This document shows positions 53,776 to 62,617 of a stretch of DNA of 64,000 nucleotides, in pieces. Positions within the stretch are counted from its first letter, which is position 1; the number at the start of each line of letters is the position of its first letter. The notes below the pieces were generated by a model. The model was given only the letters and a program-made list of their open reading frames with translations, did no database searches and was not told where the DNA came from. Made by a program: the position numbers and the translations under genes. The DNA is from Bacteroidota bacterium (GTDB taxonomy: Bacteria > Bacteroidota > Bacteroidia > Chitinophagales > Chitinophagaceae), in the NCBI GenBank assembly GCA_018267955.1, contig JAFDXL010000005.1:62001-126000 (forward strand). Reading direction: 5' to 3'.

Positions 53776-55040
53776 TATTCCATTGCTTTGTTCAGCAACT
53801 GCGCCAGTTGCCTGGTCACAGCTTTTGCACTATAAGCGTCAAACTCATTTTGTTGCACCTGCGCAGGCGTAAATTCTGCGGCAAATATTTTGTATTGCTG
53901 ATACAGCTTCACAAAATCCGTTTCAAGCGCTTTCACGTTTTCAGGATCCAGCAGGTAGGCAAGCCCCGCGTTTGTCCGCTTCAGCACCTGGGCTGCAGTA
54001 GATGCTTTATGCAAGACTGCCATGACAGGCTTTCCGGCCAATACGCCCTGGTACACTTTAGATGGGGTATAATGTGGTTCGGTGCTGCCAAGTATAAACA
54101 CTCCGTCTGCGGCATCCAGGTGTACTAAAACATCCAGGTAAGGTATACGCTTAGGATATTCAAATACTATTGTCTGCCACAATCCATACTTTTCTGCATA
54201 CGGCTTAATGTTAAACCCATTAGGATCGTCCGGTGTTTTACCGGTTCCTATAAAATGAAATTCAACATCTGCGAAGGCTTCCTGATTTTGCTGAATGGAT
54301 TTAAAAATCGCCTCCAGCGGTTCGTATGCTTTGGGCAACATGGCACCGGCATACACCATCTGCCTCTTACCATTTTTCATGAACAGGTATGGCTTTAAAT
54401 CCAGTTCTTTCAGCTTTTCATGGTCTTCGCGTTCACCCCCGTATGGCATAGCGCCAAACACGCAGGTTGCTTCCAGTACAGGTGTACGTTCCAGCACCCC
54501 TTTATAATAGCCCTCAGCCACACCGGTGATCAGGGATGCATTCCTTATAGCTATTGGCTCCAGGAAACTTGCAAGTGATTCACTTAGCCGATGCCTGAGC
54601 GACTTATCCCTGTTAGGGAAGGGATGCACCCACGGGTCTATATAATCAATGCCATATTTTACTCCTGTAGCTACATGCAGCCACCTGCCCAATAGTGCGG
54701 CGTAAAAGGATGGTATCGGTATGTAAACGAAATCTATTTTTTCTTCTTGTATCAGGGATTTAGCCCTTCTATACAATTGCCTGAAAGCTCTTAAACCAAT
54801 ATCACCGATCAATCTCGGCCCCTTCACTTTCATCGCTTTTACCTTTTCTATACGCAGATCCTTAGGGAGCAATTGCTCCAGGTTGCGATCCAGTTGCTCT
54901 TCATAAAAGTCTTCGTGTACAGTCAGAACAATAGGCTGCCAGCCAAACTCGGGAAGATGTTGCGCAAACAACCTGGACCGGTGTACTGCTGCAAGATTAG
55001 ATGGCGGAAAGTGTGGTGATATGATAAGTATCTTCTTCAA
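53775..55040 (-). CDS. Glycosyltransferase of the GT4-like GT-B fold
   Basis: The 421-residue protein begins KILIISPHFPPSNLAAVHRS, a GT4-type start loop, and includes YGIDYIDPWVHPF and VYAGAMLPKAYEPLEAIFKS. The C-terminal donor region is divergent (GVFILGSTEPHYTPSKVYQG in place of the usual ExxG pattern), so it belongs to a side branch of the family. TTG 55040 is the only start that fits this N-terminus. It is separated by 11 bp from the upstream gene. Confidence 0.85.
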   Translation of the reverse strand: MKKILIISPHFPPSNLAAVHRSRLFAQHLPEFGWQPIVLTVHEDFYEEQLDRNLEQLLPKDLRIEKVKAMKVKGPRLIGDIGLRAFRQLYRRAKSLIQEEKIDFVYIPIPSFYAALLGRWLHVATGVKYGIDYIDPWVHPFPNRDKSLRHRLSESLASFLEPIAIRNASLITGVAEGYYKGVLERTPVLEATCVFGAMPYGGEREDHEKLKELDLKPYLFMKNGKRQMVYAGAMLPKAYEPLEAIFKSIQQNQEAFADVEFHFIGTGKTPDDPNGFNIKPYAEKYGLWQTIVFEYPKRIPYLDVLVHLDAADGVFILGSTEPHYTPSKVYQGVLAGKPVMAVLHKASTAAQVLKRTNAGLAYLLDPENVKALETDFVKLYQQYKIFAAEFTPAQVQQNEFDAYSAKAVTRQLAQLLNKAME

Positions 55041-55051
55041 AATGTATTGGG

Positions 55052-56290
55052 CTAATTATTGATGCTTTTGGCTAAATATTGTAAGAACACTTTTTGCTCT
55101 TGTTCCCAATTCAATTTGGCAGCTGCGAGCTGGTACGCTGCAAGACGCATACTTTGCAAACTTCGCTGGTCAGCGTATAAAAGTCTTAATTGCCTTGCCA
55201 GTTCAGCGCCATTTCCTTTAGAATACAAAAATCCGACATCGGGATAAGTATTCATAAATAACGATTGCGCCTGCGTATCTGAAGCTGCAATTGCATTTCC
55301 GGCAAGCAGATAGGTTAATATTTTATTAGAAAGCGCAATATCATTATTGATAGAAAAAGCAGGCTCCAACGCGAGGCCTATATGATGTTGAGAAACTGTT
55401 TCAAATAATTCCTTTTCGCCACATGGCAATTTATAATGGATGGCATGCTTAGCATTAATCAAAAGTTTTTGAAGACCTGCTTTTACATCGTCCGTAGCAT
55501 TACCTATTAGTGTTAGTGTTACGGGGAATTCTGAAATACCATTCATTGCTTCTATAGCATCCTGTATCCCCCTATCCATGCCCAAATGCTGAGAAAACCA
55601 AATCATCTTCAATGGTGCACCATTATCTATTCCCAGGTCCTGAAAAACAGGCTGCATACTAACCGGGAAAACATTATTCACAACAAAAGCAGGCTTATCC
55701 GTTACGATATCATTGATAACCCGCTGAAGTATCAGCGGAGATGCAGCAGAAATATAGCTGGCTTTCCGCAATGCACTATTCACAAGTGTATGTTGCGTTT
55801 CATCAATCACATGCCCTTGTTCACCAGCATGATAATCTTCAATATCTACAGCGTAAGGAATATTATGAGTTGTTGCATAATTACTTACAGCCCATAGCGT
55901 ACCGGGATTATGAGCTATTATAAAATCATAATTCGGCTCTAACCTGCTCATAGCTTTGTGCAAAAGATAGCTTCTTCTGTCCAGGCTATATGCTTTTAGC
56001 CTATCTGCTGATCTAAAAAATTTCAACAAAAGACCGGAAAGTTTACTAGCAATGGCAGATGTGACCCATGGGAAATATGGATGACGTGTAGCACTTATTT
56101 TTATCCATCTGACAGTTCGCAACTCTTCTTCTAGTTGCAGCTCATTTTCATTACTCCAGTTATTGAATGTAAATTTAATAACTGTAACATCGGAGCCTGC
56201 ATCTATCAACGAACGTATTTCTTTTAAACTCCGTGGATTGGCAGACAGATTAACACTCGTAACAATTAATATCTTCTTTCCTTTCAACAT
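55052..56290 (-). CDS. GT4-like glycosyltransferase
   Basis: The 412-residue protein begins KKILIVTSVNLSANPRSLKE, the ANPR loop of a GT4 subgroup. It has FIIAHNPGTLWAVSNYA and YAVDIEDYHAGEQGHV in the first half, and KMIWFSQHLGMDRGIQDAIE and HHIGLALEPAFSINNDIALS in the donor half. The NDIALSNKILTYLLAG segment corresponds to the end of the nucleotide-sugar site. It overlaps the next gene by 1 bp. Substrate is unknown. Confidence 0.85.
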   Translation of the reverse strand: MLKGKKILIVTSVNLSANPRSLKEIRSLIDAGSDVTVIKFTFNNWSNENELQLEEELRTVRWIKISATRHPYFPWVTSAIASKLSGLLLKFFRSADRLKAYSLDRRSYLLHKAMSRLEPNYDFIIAHNPGTLWAVSNYATTHNIPYAVDIEDYHAGEQGHVIDETQHTLVNSALRKASYISAASPLILQRVINDIVTDKPAFVVNNVFPVSMQPVFQDLGIDNGAPLKMIWFSQHLGMDRGIQDAIEAMNGISEFPVTLTLIGNATDDVKAGLQKLLINAKHAIHYKLPCGEKELFETVSQHHIGLALEPAFSINNDIALSNKILTYLLAGNAIAASDTQAQSLFMNTYPDVGFLYSKGNGAELARQLRLLYADQRSLQSMRLAAYQLAAAKLNWEQEQKVFLQYLAKSINN

Positions 56291-57432
56291 TATTTGGATG
56301 CTGCAGTCAAAGCCGCTTCGATCTTATTTACCAGGATGGGATATGTTTGTTGCCGGGCATAAGCTATGCGTTGCTTCTGGCGCTCCGGAGCGTTATATGT
56401 AGTGATGTTTGTTATAACCTTATTAAACAATACCGGCAGTTCATCATTATCATTTCTGCTTTGTATCATTTCTATTAATCCGGGCAGTTCTTTATAAGTA
56501 GTTACATTGTTCGAAACCACTACTTTCCCTGTCCCAAGGTATTCCATTATCTTATGATAGTTAGTCCCTTTGCTTTGATCTCTATTTACATCGTAGCATA
56601 TAAGGAAACCATCCATGTTCTTTATTTCTTCTGCTAATTGTTTAGGAGGCACAGCACCATGCAAAACCACATTCTCATTTTGTTCAAGGTCACTTATAAA
56701 TTGCATAGCACTAGTATCCGCGCCACCCACCAGGTTCGAATTTGTCTTGCCAACAGACCCCCAAAAGTGAAATTGAACATCTTTATGGTTAGCAATGATA
56801 TTTAGCAATGTTGCCCTGTCAATATCAGGCCTCAGGAAGTTGCCGGATAATCCTATACTGATAACATCATTAGTGCTGTTAACCGGTTGTTCAGCAAGAA
56901 ACATTTCAGACACACCGTGATTCAAAAAAACCAGCGGAACATTAAGCGACTGGAACTTATCCAATATTTCATTCGTTACCGAAAAGATCATGTCTGCACC
57001 TTTCGCTGCTTTCACAGCCACCTTTTCTTCCAGCTCATCAACCGGCATATATAACTTTACACAACTATCGGGGAAGGCACTAAGCGGTATGGTATTGGAC
57101 AAGTCAAAAGACCATACAATATCTATCGGGCCTGTATGTTTCAGGATATTAGTTATATGACTCTTCAGTAAAAGATCGTATAAAAATCTGGCTCTGAATT
57201 TTAACACATAGGGAAATGGCAACCTGTGCTCAACATTGAACAAGTTATCATGTCCCAGCGAACTTATTTTTATTTCACCGGGCTTTAATTTATTCCGCTG
57301 ATCGGGCCCTGGTAAATAAAATACTTTATTACCCCTGCGCGCCAGTTCCAGCGCATAGTGGTTCTTGGATATAAACATCTCGCCCCAATCCTGTTGCGAT
57401 ATGATCAGAATGGATTTATTTCTTAACTCCAA
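56290..57432 (-). CDS. Glycosyltransferase, GT-B type
   Basis: The 380-residue protein begins SILIISQQDWGEMFISKNHY and has IDVVW-like IDIVWSFDLSNTIPLSAF, ISIGLSGNFLRPDIDRATLL, and a C-terminal DGFLICYDVNRDQSKGTNYH with KIMEYLGTGKVVV, a pattern seen in the GT1/GT4-like transferases of teichuronic or capsular clusters. TTG 57432 is the likely start, 2 bp after the aminotransferase stop. The TNYHKIMEYLGTGK stretch is the probable donor phosphate site. Linkage is unknown. Confidence 0.82.
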   Translation of the reverse strand: MELRNKSILIISQQDWGEMFISKNHYALELARRGNKVFYLPGPDQRNKLKPGEIKISSLGHDNLFNVEHRLPFPYVLKFRARFLYDLLLKSHITNILKHTGPIDIVWSFDLSNTIPLSAFPDSCVKLYMPVDELEEKVAVKAAKGADMIFSVTNEILDKFQSLNVPLVFLNHGVSEMFLAEQPVNSTNDVISIGLSGNFLRPDIDRATLLNIIANHKDVQFHFWGSVGKTNSNLVGGADTSAMQFISDLEQNENVVLHGAVPPKQLAEEIKNMDGFLICYDVNRDQSKGTNYHKIMEYLGTGKVVVSNNVTTYKELPGLIEMIQSRNDNDELPVLFNKVITNITTYNAPERQKQRIAYARQQTYPILVNKIEAALTAASK

Positions 57433-57434
57433 AC

Positions 57435-58541
57435 TTATAATTTGTAAAATGCTGCTATGGTTTCAGCCACGTATGCTATCTGTTCTTCGGTCAGCTCAGG
57501 ATACATGGGCAGCGATAATATAGTATCCTGGTAAGCGGCTGCTACCGGAAAATCTTCGGATGTATAACCTAAATGGGAATATGCTTTTAATAATGGCAGT
57601 ATTACCGGGTAGTGCAATGCTGTTTCAATGCCATGTTCTTTCAGGTATGCCATTAGCTCGTCGCGTCGCTCTGCCCTTATCATATATACATGATAGGTGT
57701 GCTTGCTCTCCGGCCGTACTGCTGGCAAGATGACCTCTTTAATATCGCCCAGGTATTTGGCATATAATGCAGCATTAGCTATGCGCTGCTCAGTCCATTG
57801 CAGTATATGAGGAAGCTTTGCCGACAACACTGCCGCCTGCAAGCCATCCATACGGCTGTTAATGCCTTCTATCTCATGTTTATGCTTTACCAACGATCCA
57901 TGATTGGCATACATACGGCATTTATTGGCCAGTACATCATCATTGGTGATGATACAGCCTGCATCTCCGTATGCACCAAGGTTCTTACCGGGATAAAAAC
58001 TAAAACTACCGGCAATACCTGTTAACCCTGCACGTATTCCTTTATACTCACTAAAGTGCGACTGTGCACAATCTTCTATTAAATAAATACCTTTTGCCTT
58101 ACAAAGTTTTTCTATGGCTTCTATATTAGCCATCTGCCCCTGCAGGTGCACTAATATGATAGCTTTAGTACGCGGTGTTATTGCTTGCTCCAGCAAGCTT
58201 TCATCCATACTGTAATAGTCAGGATGAATATCCACAAATACTGGTTGAGCACCGGCTTGTGTGATAGTCTCGGAGCTCGATATCCAGCTGTTTGCAACTG
58301 TTATTACTTCGTCACCGGCTCCGATGCCCAGCATCTTCATTAATATATACAAGCTATCAGTACCATTGGCACAAGCGATCACATGTTTCACCCCGTATAG
58401 TTCGGCAAACTGCTGCTCGAAGGCCTTTACATATTTACCACCTATAAAAGCTGTATGCTCTACTACATCCTGTATTGCTTTATCAATTGCAGGCTTTATA
58501 TCCTGGTATTGTTTCTTCAGATCTACAAAAGGAACGTTCAT
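57435..58541 (-). CDS. WbpE-like DegT/DnrJ sugar aminotransferase
   Basis: The 368-residue PLP enzyme has CANGTDSLYILMKML (PLP phosphate loop), VIEDC-type LIEDCAQSHFSEYKG (Asp to pyridine N), and catalytic Lys in SFYPGKNLGAYGDAG. Full length matches the WbpE/FdtB/QdtB group. Its place beside a Gfo/Idh dehydrogenase and a beta-helix acetyltransferase identifies the WbpB-E-D triad, which converts UDP-GlcNAc-uronate to UDP-GlcNAc(3NAc)A: the aminotransferase adds the C3 amino group. It starts 5 bp after the acetyltransferase stop. Confidence 0.9.
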   Translation of the reverse strand: MNVPFVDLKKQYQDIKPAIDKAIQDVVEHTAFIGGKYVKAFEQQFAELYGVKHVIACANGTDSLYILMKMLGIGAGDEVITVANSWISSSETITQAGAQPVFVDIHPDYYSMDESLLEQAITPRTKAIILVHLQGQMANIEAIEKLCKAKGIYLIEDCAQSHFSEYKGIRAGLTGIAGSFSFYPGKNLGAYGDAGCIITNDDVLANKCRMYANHGSLVKHKHEIEGINSRMDGLQAAVLSAKLPHILQWTEQRIANAALYAKYLGDIKEVILPAVRPESKHTYHVYMIRAERRDELMAYLKEHGIETALHYPVILPLLKAYSHLGYTSEDFPVAAAYQDTILSLPMYPELTEEQIAYVAETIAAFYKL

Positions 58542-58546
58542 TCTTC

Positions 58547-59011
58547 TTAAAGGCTTTTTATTTTCCTGGCCGGGTTACCTGCATATACGCCCGGTTCTGT
58601 AATATCTTTTGTTACTACGGCTCCCGCACCTATCACCACATGGTCGCATATTTTTACAGGTAGGATAGTAGCGTTTGATCCTATAGACACATGATTGCCA
58701 ATATGGGTTTCTTTCCATAAACTTTTATCTCCCCTTGCCGGCCCACCTTTTGCAAACAAGTCGTTTATGAACATAACACCGTGCCCAATGAAACAATCAT
58801 CGCCAATGCACACCAGCTCACATATAAAGCTGTGCGACTGCACCTTGGTGCGTTTACCGATCACTACATCTTTCTGTATCTCAGTAAACGGACCAATAAA
58901 ACAATCATCGTCAATGCGGCAGCCGTATATATTTACAGGCTCTACCACTTTTACATTTTCTCCAAAATGTACGTCAACGATCTTGCAGGATAATATCTTA
59001 GGCTCGCCCAT
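58547..59011 (-). CDS. WbpD-like sugar N-acetyltransferase
   Basis: The 154-residue protein is almost wholly a left-handed beta-helix of hexapeptide repeats (VHFGENVKVVEPVNIYGCRI, FIGPFTEIQKDVVIGKRTKV). GHGVMFINDLFAKGG includes the Asn-Asp pair of WbpD-type enzymes, and the C-terminal ITEPGVYAGNPARKI closes the fold. Members acetylate the C3 amine of the UDP-uronic acid sugar using acetyl-CoA. It shares 1 bp with the oxidoreductase stop, so the triad is coupled. Confidence 0.9.
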   Translation of the reverse strand: MGEPKILSCKIVDVHFGENVKVVEPVNIYGCRIDDDCFIGPFTEIQKDVVIGKRTKVQSHSFICELVCIGDDCFIGHGVMFINDLFAKGGPARGDKSLWKETHIGNHVSIGSNATILPVKICDHVVIGAGAVVTKDITEPGVYAGNPARKIKSL

Positions 59012-60030
59012 TATTTAATATTCTTTGCAGCAGAATATATCTTATCAATGATCTCCACAGTCTTCAATCCTTCAAACGCGCTGGTAGATATGCTGGCATT
59101 GTTGGTTAGCACGTCTATCAGGTTTTCGTACACCTTGTCGTGGTTAGACATCGATCCCTGGTAGTTGCCATAGTTATTGGCTTTATTACCTTCAGGCAGG
59201 TTATCTATCTTATAGTTTTCAATGTTCTGGTATTCCAGTTCGTTCAAATACTGGCCACCGATCTTCACTGTACCCTTCTCTGCAAATATGGTAAGTGACC
59301 CTTCCATATTTTTCTCATAGCTGTTCACAGTATAATTTACCGTACCAATTGCTCCATTGTAAAAAGACAATATAGCAACACCTGTATCTTCAAATTCTAT
59401 AGTATCCTGGTGTGCATAGTTACCGGTAAAAGCCTCCACACTTTTTACATCACCTATCATCCAGTACAGTAAGTCTATAAAATGCGAGAACTGGGTGTAC
59501 AGCGTACCTCCATCTAAATCCTTTGTGCCCTTCCACGAATTTTCGTAATAATCTTTATTCCTGTTCCAGAAGCAACTTAACTGTACGCTGTATATCTTGC
59601 CAAAACGGCCTTCGTCAATTGCCTGCTTTACAGCAGCTACCGGCGGGTTAAAACGATTTTGCTTAATTGCAAACAGTCTTTTGTTTACCTGCTCTGCCAT
59701 CTTTATCATCTCACCGCAATCATACACACTGGTAGCCATCGGCTTTTCGCACAGTACGTGGAATCCTGCCTTCAAAGACTGGATAGAATGTGTTGCATGC
59801 AGGCCGTTGGGCGAGCATATAGATACTACATCTACATCCTTTGCATTTTTCAAAAGGTCCGCAATATTGTAAAATGCCCGGGCATTGTATTTTTCAGCAA
59901 GTGCATCAGCCTTTTCTTTTACAATATCACAAACAGCCACAAGTGTTCCCTGTTTGTTTATATGCTCGGCATGTCGTTGCGCAATACGGCCACAGCCTAC
60001 TATTGCAAAACGAACGTTGCTTTTATTCAT
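59011..60030 (-). CDS. WbpB-like Gfo/Idh/MocA oxidoreductase
   Basis: The 339-residue dehydrogenase has an N-terminal NAD-binding Rossmann fold (RFAIVGCGRIAQRHAEHI), CEKPMATS at about residue 95 (the EKP motif with the catalytic Lys) and a C-terminal substrate domain with DLDGGTLYTQFSHFIDLLYW, where His and neighbouring residues form the active site. With WbpE- and WbpD-like neighbours it is expected to oxidise C3 of UDP-GlcNAc-uronate. ATG 60030 is preferred to TTG 60039, as it directly starts MNKSNVRFAIVG. It begins 1 bp after the HisF2-like stop. Confidence 0.9.
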   Translation of the reverse strand: MNKSNVRFAIVGCGRIAQRHAEHINKQGTLVAVCDIVKEKADALAEKYNARAFYNIADLLKNAKDVDVVSICSPNGLHATHSIQSLKAGFHVLCEKPMATSVYDCGEMIKMAEQVNKRLFAIKQNRFNPPVAAVKQAIDEGRFGKIYSVQLSCFWNRNKDYYENSWKGTKDLDGGTLYTQFSHFIDLLYWMIGDVKSVEAFTGNYAHQDTIEFEDTGVAILSFYNGAIGTVNYTVNSYEKNMEGSLTIFAEKGTVKIGGQYLNELEYQNIENYKIDNLPEGNKANNYGNYQGSMSNHDKVYENLIDVLTNNASISTSAFEGLKTVEIIDKIYSAAKNIK

Positions 60031-60031
60031 T

Positions 60032-60781
60032 TTATACAATTATTTTTTTACCGGTAGGAAAGCTTATCAATACTCCCATACCTTTTTTTTGAAAAACAAA
60101 CATGCTGCCTGCAGCCACAGCAGAGGCGCCTGCTTTTGCAGCTTTTTCCAGGTCATCGAAACTTCCGGCACCGCCGCACGCAATTACCGGAACAGAAACT
60201 TTATGCGATACCTCACTGATCACATCCAAAGCATAACCACTCCAGGTACCATCCCGCTCTATACTGTTGATCATTATTTCTCCGGCACCAGCTTGTTCCA
60301 GTCTTATTGCCCACTCGGCCGGCGTGTACCCGGTCTTTTTCTTGCCTGATTGTGCATACACTTTATTTCTGCCCAACAGATCTTTCTTAATATCTACGCT
60401 ACCAACAACAGCCTGCGAGCCATATACAGCAGCGATCTTATCTATCAAAGAAATATCATCGAATAAAGCTGAGTTAAGTACCACTTTCTCATATCCGCAA
60501 TCAAACACTTTCTTTGCTATATCCCAGCTTTTAATGCCACCTCCGTAAGCCATCGGCATAAATGCTTCTCCTGCTATTTCAGAGATCTTATTATAATCGG
60601 GCTCCCTGCCTTCTGCAGAAGCCAGGTAATCGAGCAACAATAACTCATCCGCTTCTTTCTCATTAAATATCTTTACTGCATTTATAGGATCGCCTACATA
60701 CACCGGATTTTTAAAATTCACTGTTTTGTACAAACCTGAATTGTGCAGCAGTAAAGTGGGAATAATGCGGATCTTAGCCAT
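60032..60781 (-). CDS. HisF2-like protein of acetamidino-sugar synthesis
   Basis: The 249-residue TIM-barrel protein resembles HisF, beginning RIIPTLLLHNSGLYKTVNF and with FKNPVYVGDPINAVKIFNEK, the signature of the AglZ/HisF2 group found in O-antigen loci. The catalytic first Asp of histidine-pathway HisF (in IPCLDV) is absent here, replaced by the LLLHN stretch; the second (VVGSVDIK) remains. In P. aeruginosa, HisF2 works with WbpG and HisH2 to convert an N-acetyl group to an acetamidino group; the same is inferred here. There is no HisH-like gene beside it. It overlaps the amidotransferase by 1 bp. Confidence 0.9.
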   Translation of the reverse strand: MAKIRIIPTLLLHNSGLYKTVNFKNPVYVGDPINAVKIFNEKEADELLLLDYLASAEGREPDYNKISEIAGEAFMPMAYGGGIKSWDIAKKVFDCGYEKVVLNSALFDDISLIDKIAAVYGSQAVVGSVDIKKDLLGRNKVYAQSGKKKTGYTPAEWAIRLEQAGAGEIMINSIERDGTWSGYALDVISEVSHKVSVPVIACGGAGSFDDLEKAAKAGASAVAAGSMFVFQKKGMGVLISFPTGKKIIV

Positions 60782-61926
60782 TATTTAGCAGGGAAAATAG
60801 TACGGTATATTTTCTTTATGGGTTTCAATAAAGGATAACGCTTATCTATCGGCATCTCGTAATCAAAATCATAATGGCTGCGAGGAGGCGTATCCATTAT
60901 AGCCTTGAATTGCTGTTCTGTAAGGCCTAACTTCTTTAATACAAAATCATAATCCTGCCTGAACTGCTCCGGATCATACATTGGCCTTGCCAGCTCCTCC
61001 AACGCTTCCGCTTTAGTTATCTGTCCACCAAATATCAGGTCGCTCAGGTGTGCTTTACGTTTATCTATTTTAAATTTTTCAGGTAAAATATATCCCTGGT
61101 AAAATCGTGTCCAGATACTTTCGTAGTGTTTACCTCCATAATCGCGCCAACCCAATTTTTCCTGTATCAGACTTTTTACTTCTTTCTTGTTGTAAGGAAG
61201 GTTATTCAGAACTGATATCGAATGCACCCCCTTCACCTGCTGATAATAACGTTTTACCTTAGCATCCATAAAAGGAAAAGTTTTCAGAGGAACTTTTCCG
61301 TAGGCTTTGTGTATCGCCTGTATATTCACATGATCGCTCTTAGGATGTATCCATGTTTTGGGCAGTGTATTCTCCGTCTGCACATTGGTACCGCTGAGGA
61401 TGTACTTGATATTATTTTGCCCTGCGAGCCTGTACAAAGTAGCAAAGATCGCATGGTCAGTAATAGCTTCAATATCTACTACTGATGCTTTAAGATATGC
61501 AATCTGCAGATCTTTAAATTCCTCCCAGTTGATCACATAGGTAGACAGATCGAAACCCAATTTGCTAACTATATTCTCAATATTCTTTACTGCCAGTTCG
61601 CTATTCCATCCGTTATCAAAATGTATAGCAAGTGGCCTCAGGCCCAGGCGATGAGCGGTATAGGCTACATAAGTGCTATCCACACCACCACTCAAGCCCA
61701 TGATGCAATCATATTGCTTACCCTTGCCTTCTTCTTTTATTTTTGCGGCCAGATCCTGCAATATCCGTTCTCCTTCTGCATCTTCATGCACGTTTTCTGC
61801 ATAGGCTTTTTTAAACTCGTAATAGTAGTTGCAGATGCCTTTATCATCGAAGCTGATATCAGGATCAGCAATATTATCCATTACGGAAATACTGCACTGA
61901 CGATATGAATTACTTTTTGCCTCCAT
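60781..61926 (-). CDS. WbpG-like N-acetyl sugar amidotransferase
   Basis: The 381-residue PP-loop ATPase has SGGVDSTYVAY at residues 79-89, the ATP-pyrophosphatase loop that adenylates the amide before ammonia attack. The family's usual N-terminal CxxC and CxxC zinc ligands appear as CSIS (Cys11) and CNYY (Cys32), so only one Cys of each pair is kept. The rest (IKYILSGTNVQTENTLPKTW and DYDFVLKKLGLTEQQF) fits the TIGR03573-type amidotransferases of WbpG/PseA/LegG relatives. It works with the HisF2-like protein on a 2-acetamido sugar. It lies 14 bp after the acyltransferase gene. Confidence 0.88.
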   Translation of the reverse strand: MEAKSNSYRQCSISVMDNIADPDISFDDKGICNYYYEFKKAYAENVHEDAEGERILQDLAAKIKEEGKGKQYDCIMGLSGGVDSTYVAYTAHRLGLRPLAIHFDNGWNSELAVKNIENIVSKLGFDLSTYVINWEEFKDLQIAYLKASVVDIEAITDHAIFATLYRLAGQNNIKYILSGTNVQTENTLPKTWIHPKSDHVNIQAIHKAYGKVPLKTFPFMDAKVKRYYQQVKGVHSISVLNNLPYNKKEVKSLIQEKLGWRDYGGKHYESIWTRFYQGYILPEKFKIDKRKAHLSDLIFGGQITKAEALEELARPMYDPEQFRQDYDFVLKKLGLTEQQFKAIMDTPPRSHYDFDYEMPIDKRYPLLKPIKKIYRTIFPAK

Positions 61927-61940
61927 TATTCCTAGCCTTA

Positions 61941-62615
61941 TCAGGCGAATTTTTTCAGATACTTTCTTTTGTACTTCTCAAAATCAGATGCCCTGATATA
62001 ACCATTATACTCGTGCTCATTGCGATAACGCACAAACTTTTCCTTTATAGACGGGTTATCGCTATAATCGGCTATCATTTCTGCGGGGTTTCCCCCTATC
62101 ACACAATATCCTCTAGGGAAACTCTTGGTAACTACAGAACCTGACGCAACTGTGGTAAAATCACCTAATACAACACCTGCATTAATGATCGATCCCATAC
62201 CTATCCTGCAATATTTCCCTATTCTAACTTCACTTTCAATATGCTTCCTGATGTCAAGCATAAAATGGTTAGAACTTATAATGCCAACATTTGGTGCAAT
62301 CTGTGTATAATCATCAATAAATATCTTACCTACTGCTTGTATATAGCAACCAGGCGATATACCAGGTGCAGCGTCTATGCCTACATATATATTATTCGGG
62401 AAACGTACTGTTGATGTAAAGTGTACCGGCCAGTAACAATGCTTGTTATGTCCCAACACCTTTTGCCTGTACCAGGTTTTAAATTCTACCGGGCTTTCAT
62501 TGTCTTTTGTATAATAAATAGGTTTTAAAAAGGGTATTATACGACAGATAGAGTAAAATGCATCCTCGAAGACAAACTTATATACCCGCGCGTATATCTT
62601 TTTTACAACGTTCAT
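61941..62615 (-). CDS. Left-handed beta-helix acyltransferase
   Basis: The 224-residue protein has an N-terminal helical extension of about 60 residues (VKKIYARVYKFVFEDAFYSI, YRQKVLGHNKHCYW), then a hexapeptide-repeat beta-helix (RFPNNIYVGIDAAPGISPGC, PNVGIISSNHFMLDIRKHIE, with the probable catalytic His, and IGMGSIINAGVVLGDFTTVA). GGNPAEMIADY closes it. It resembles the LbH acyltransferases of capsule and O-antigen clusters. Its position next to an acyl carrier protein suggests that it transfers an acyl or aminoacyl group from that carrier to an amino sugar; this is inference. Confidence 0.8.
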   Translation of the reverse strand: MNVVKKIYARVYKFVFEDAFYSICRIIPFLKPIYYTKDNESPVEFKTWYRQKVLGHNKHCYWPVHFTSTVRFPNNIYVGIDAAPGISPGCYIQAVGKIFIDDYTQIAPNVGIISSNHFMLDIRKHIESEVRIGKYCRIGMGSIINAGVVLGDFTTVASGSVVTKSFPRGYCVIGGNPAEMIADYSDNPSIKEKFVRYRNEHEYNGYIRASDFEKYKRKYLKKFA

Positions 62616-62617
62616 AT

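Noticed and set aside
60032-60781. Histidine-biosynthesis hisF
   Set aside because: The first catalytic Asp is missing, no other his genes are nearby, and the PVYVGDPINAV signature is that of the glycan-linked HisF2 group.
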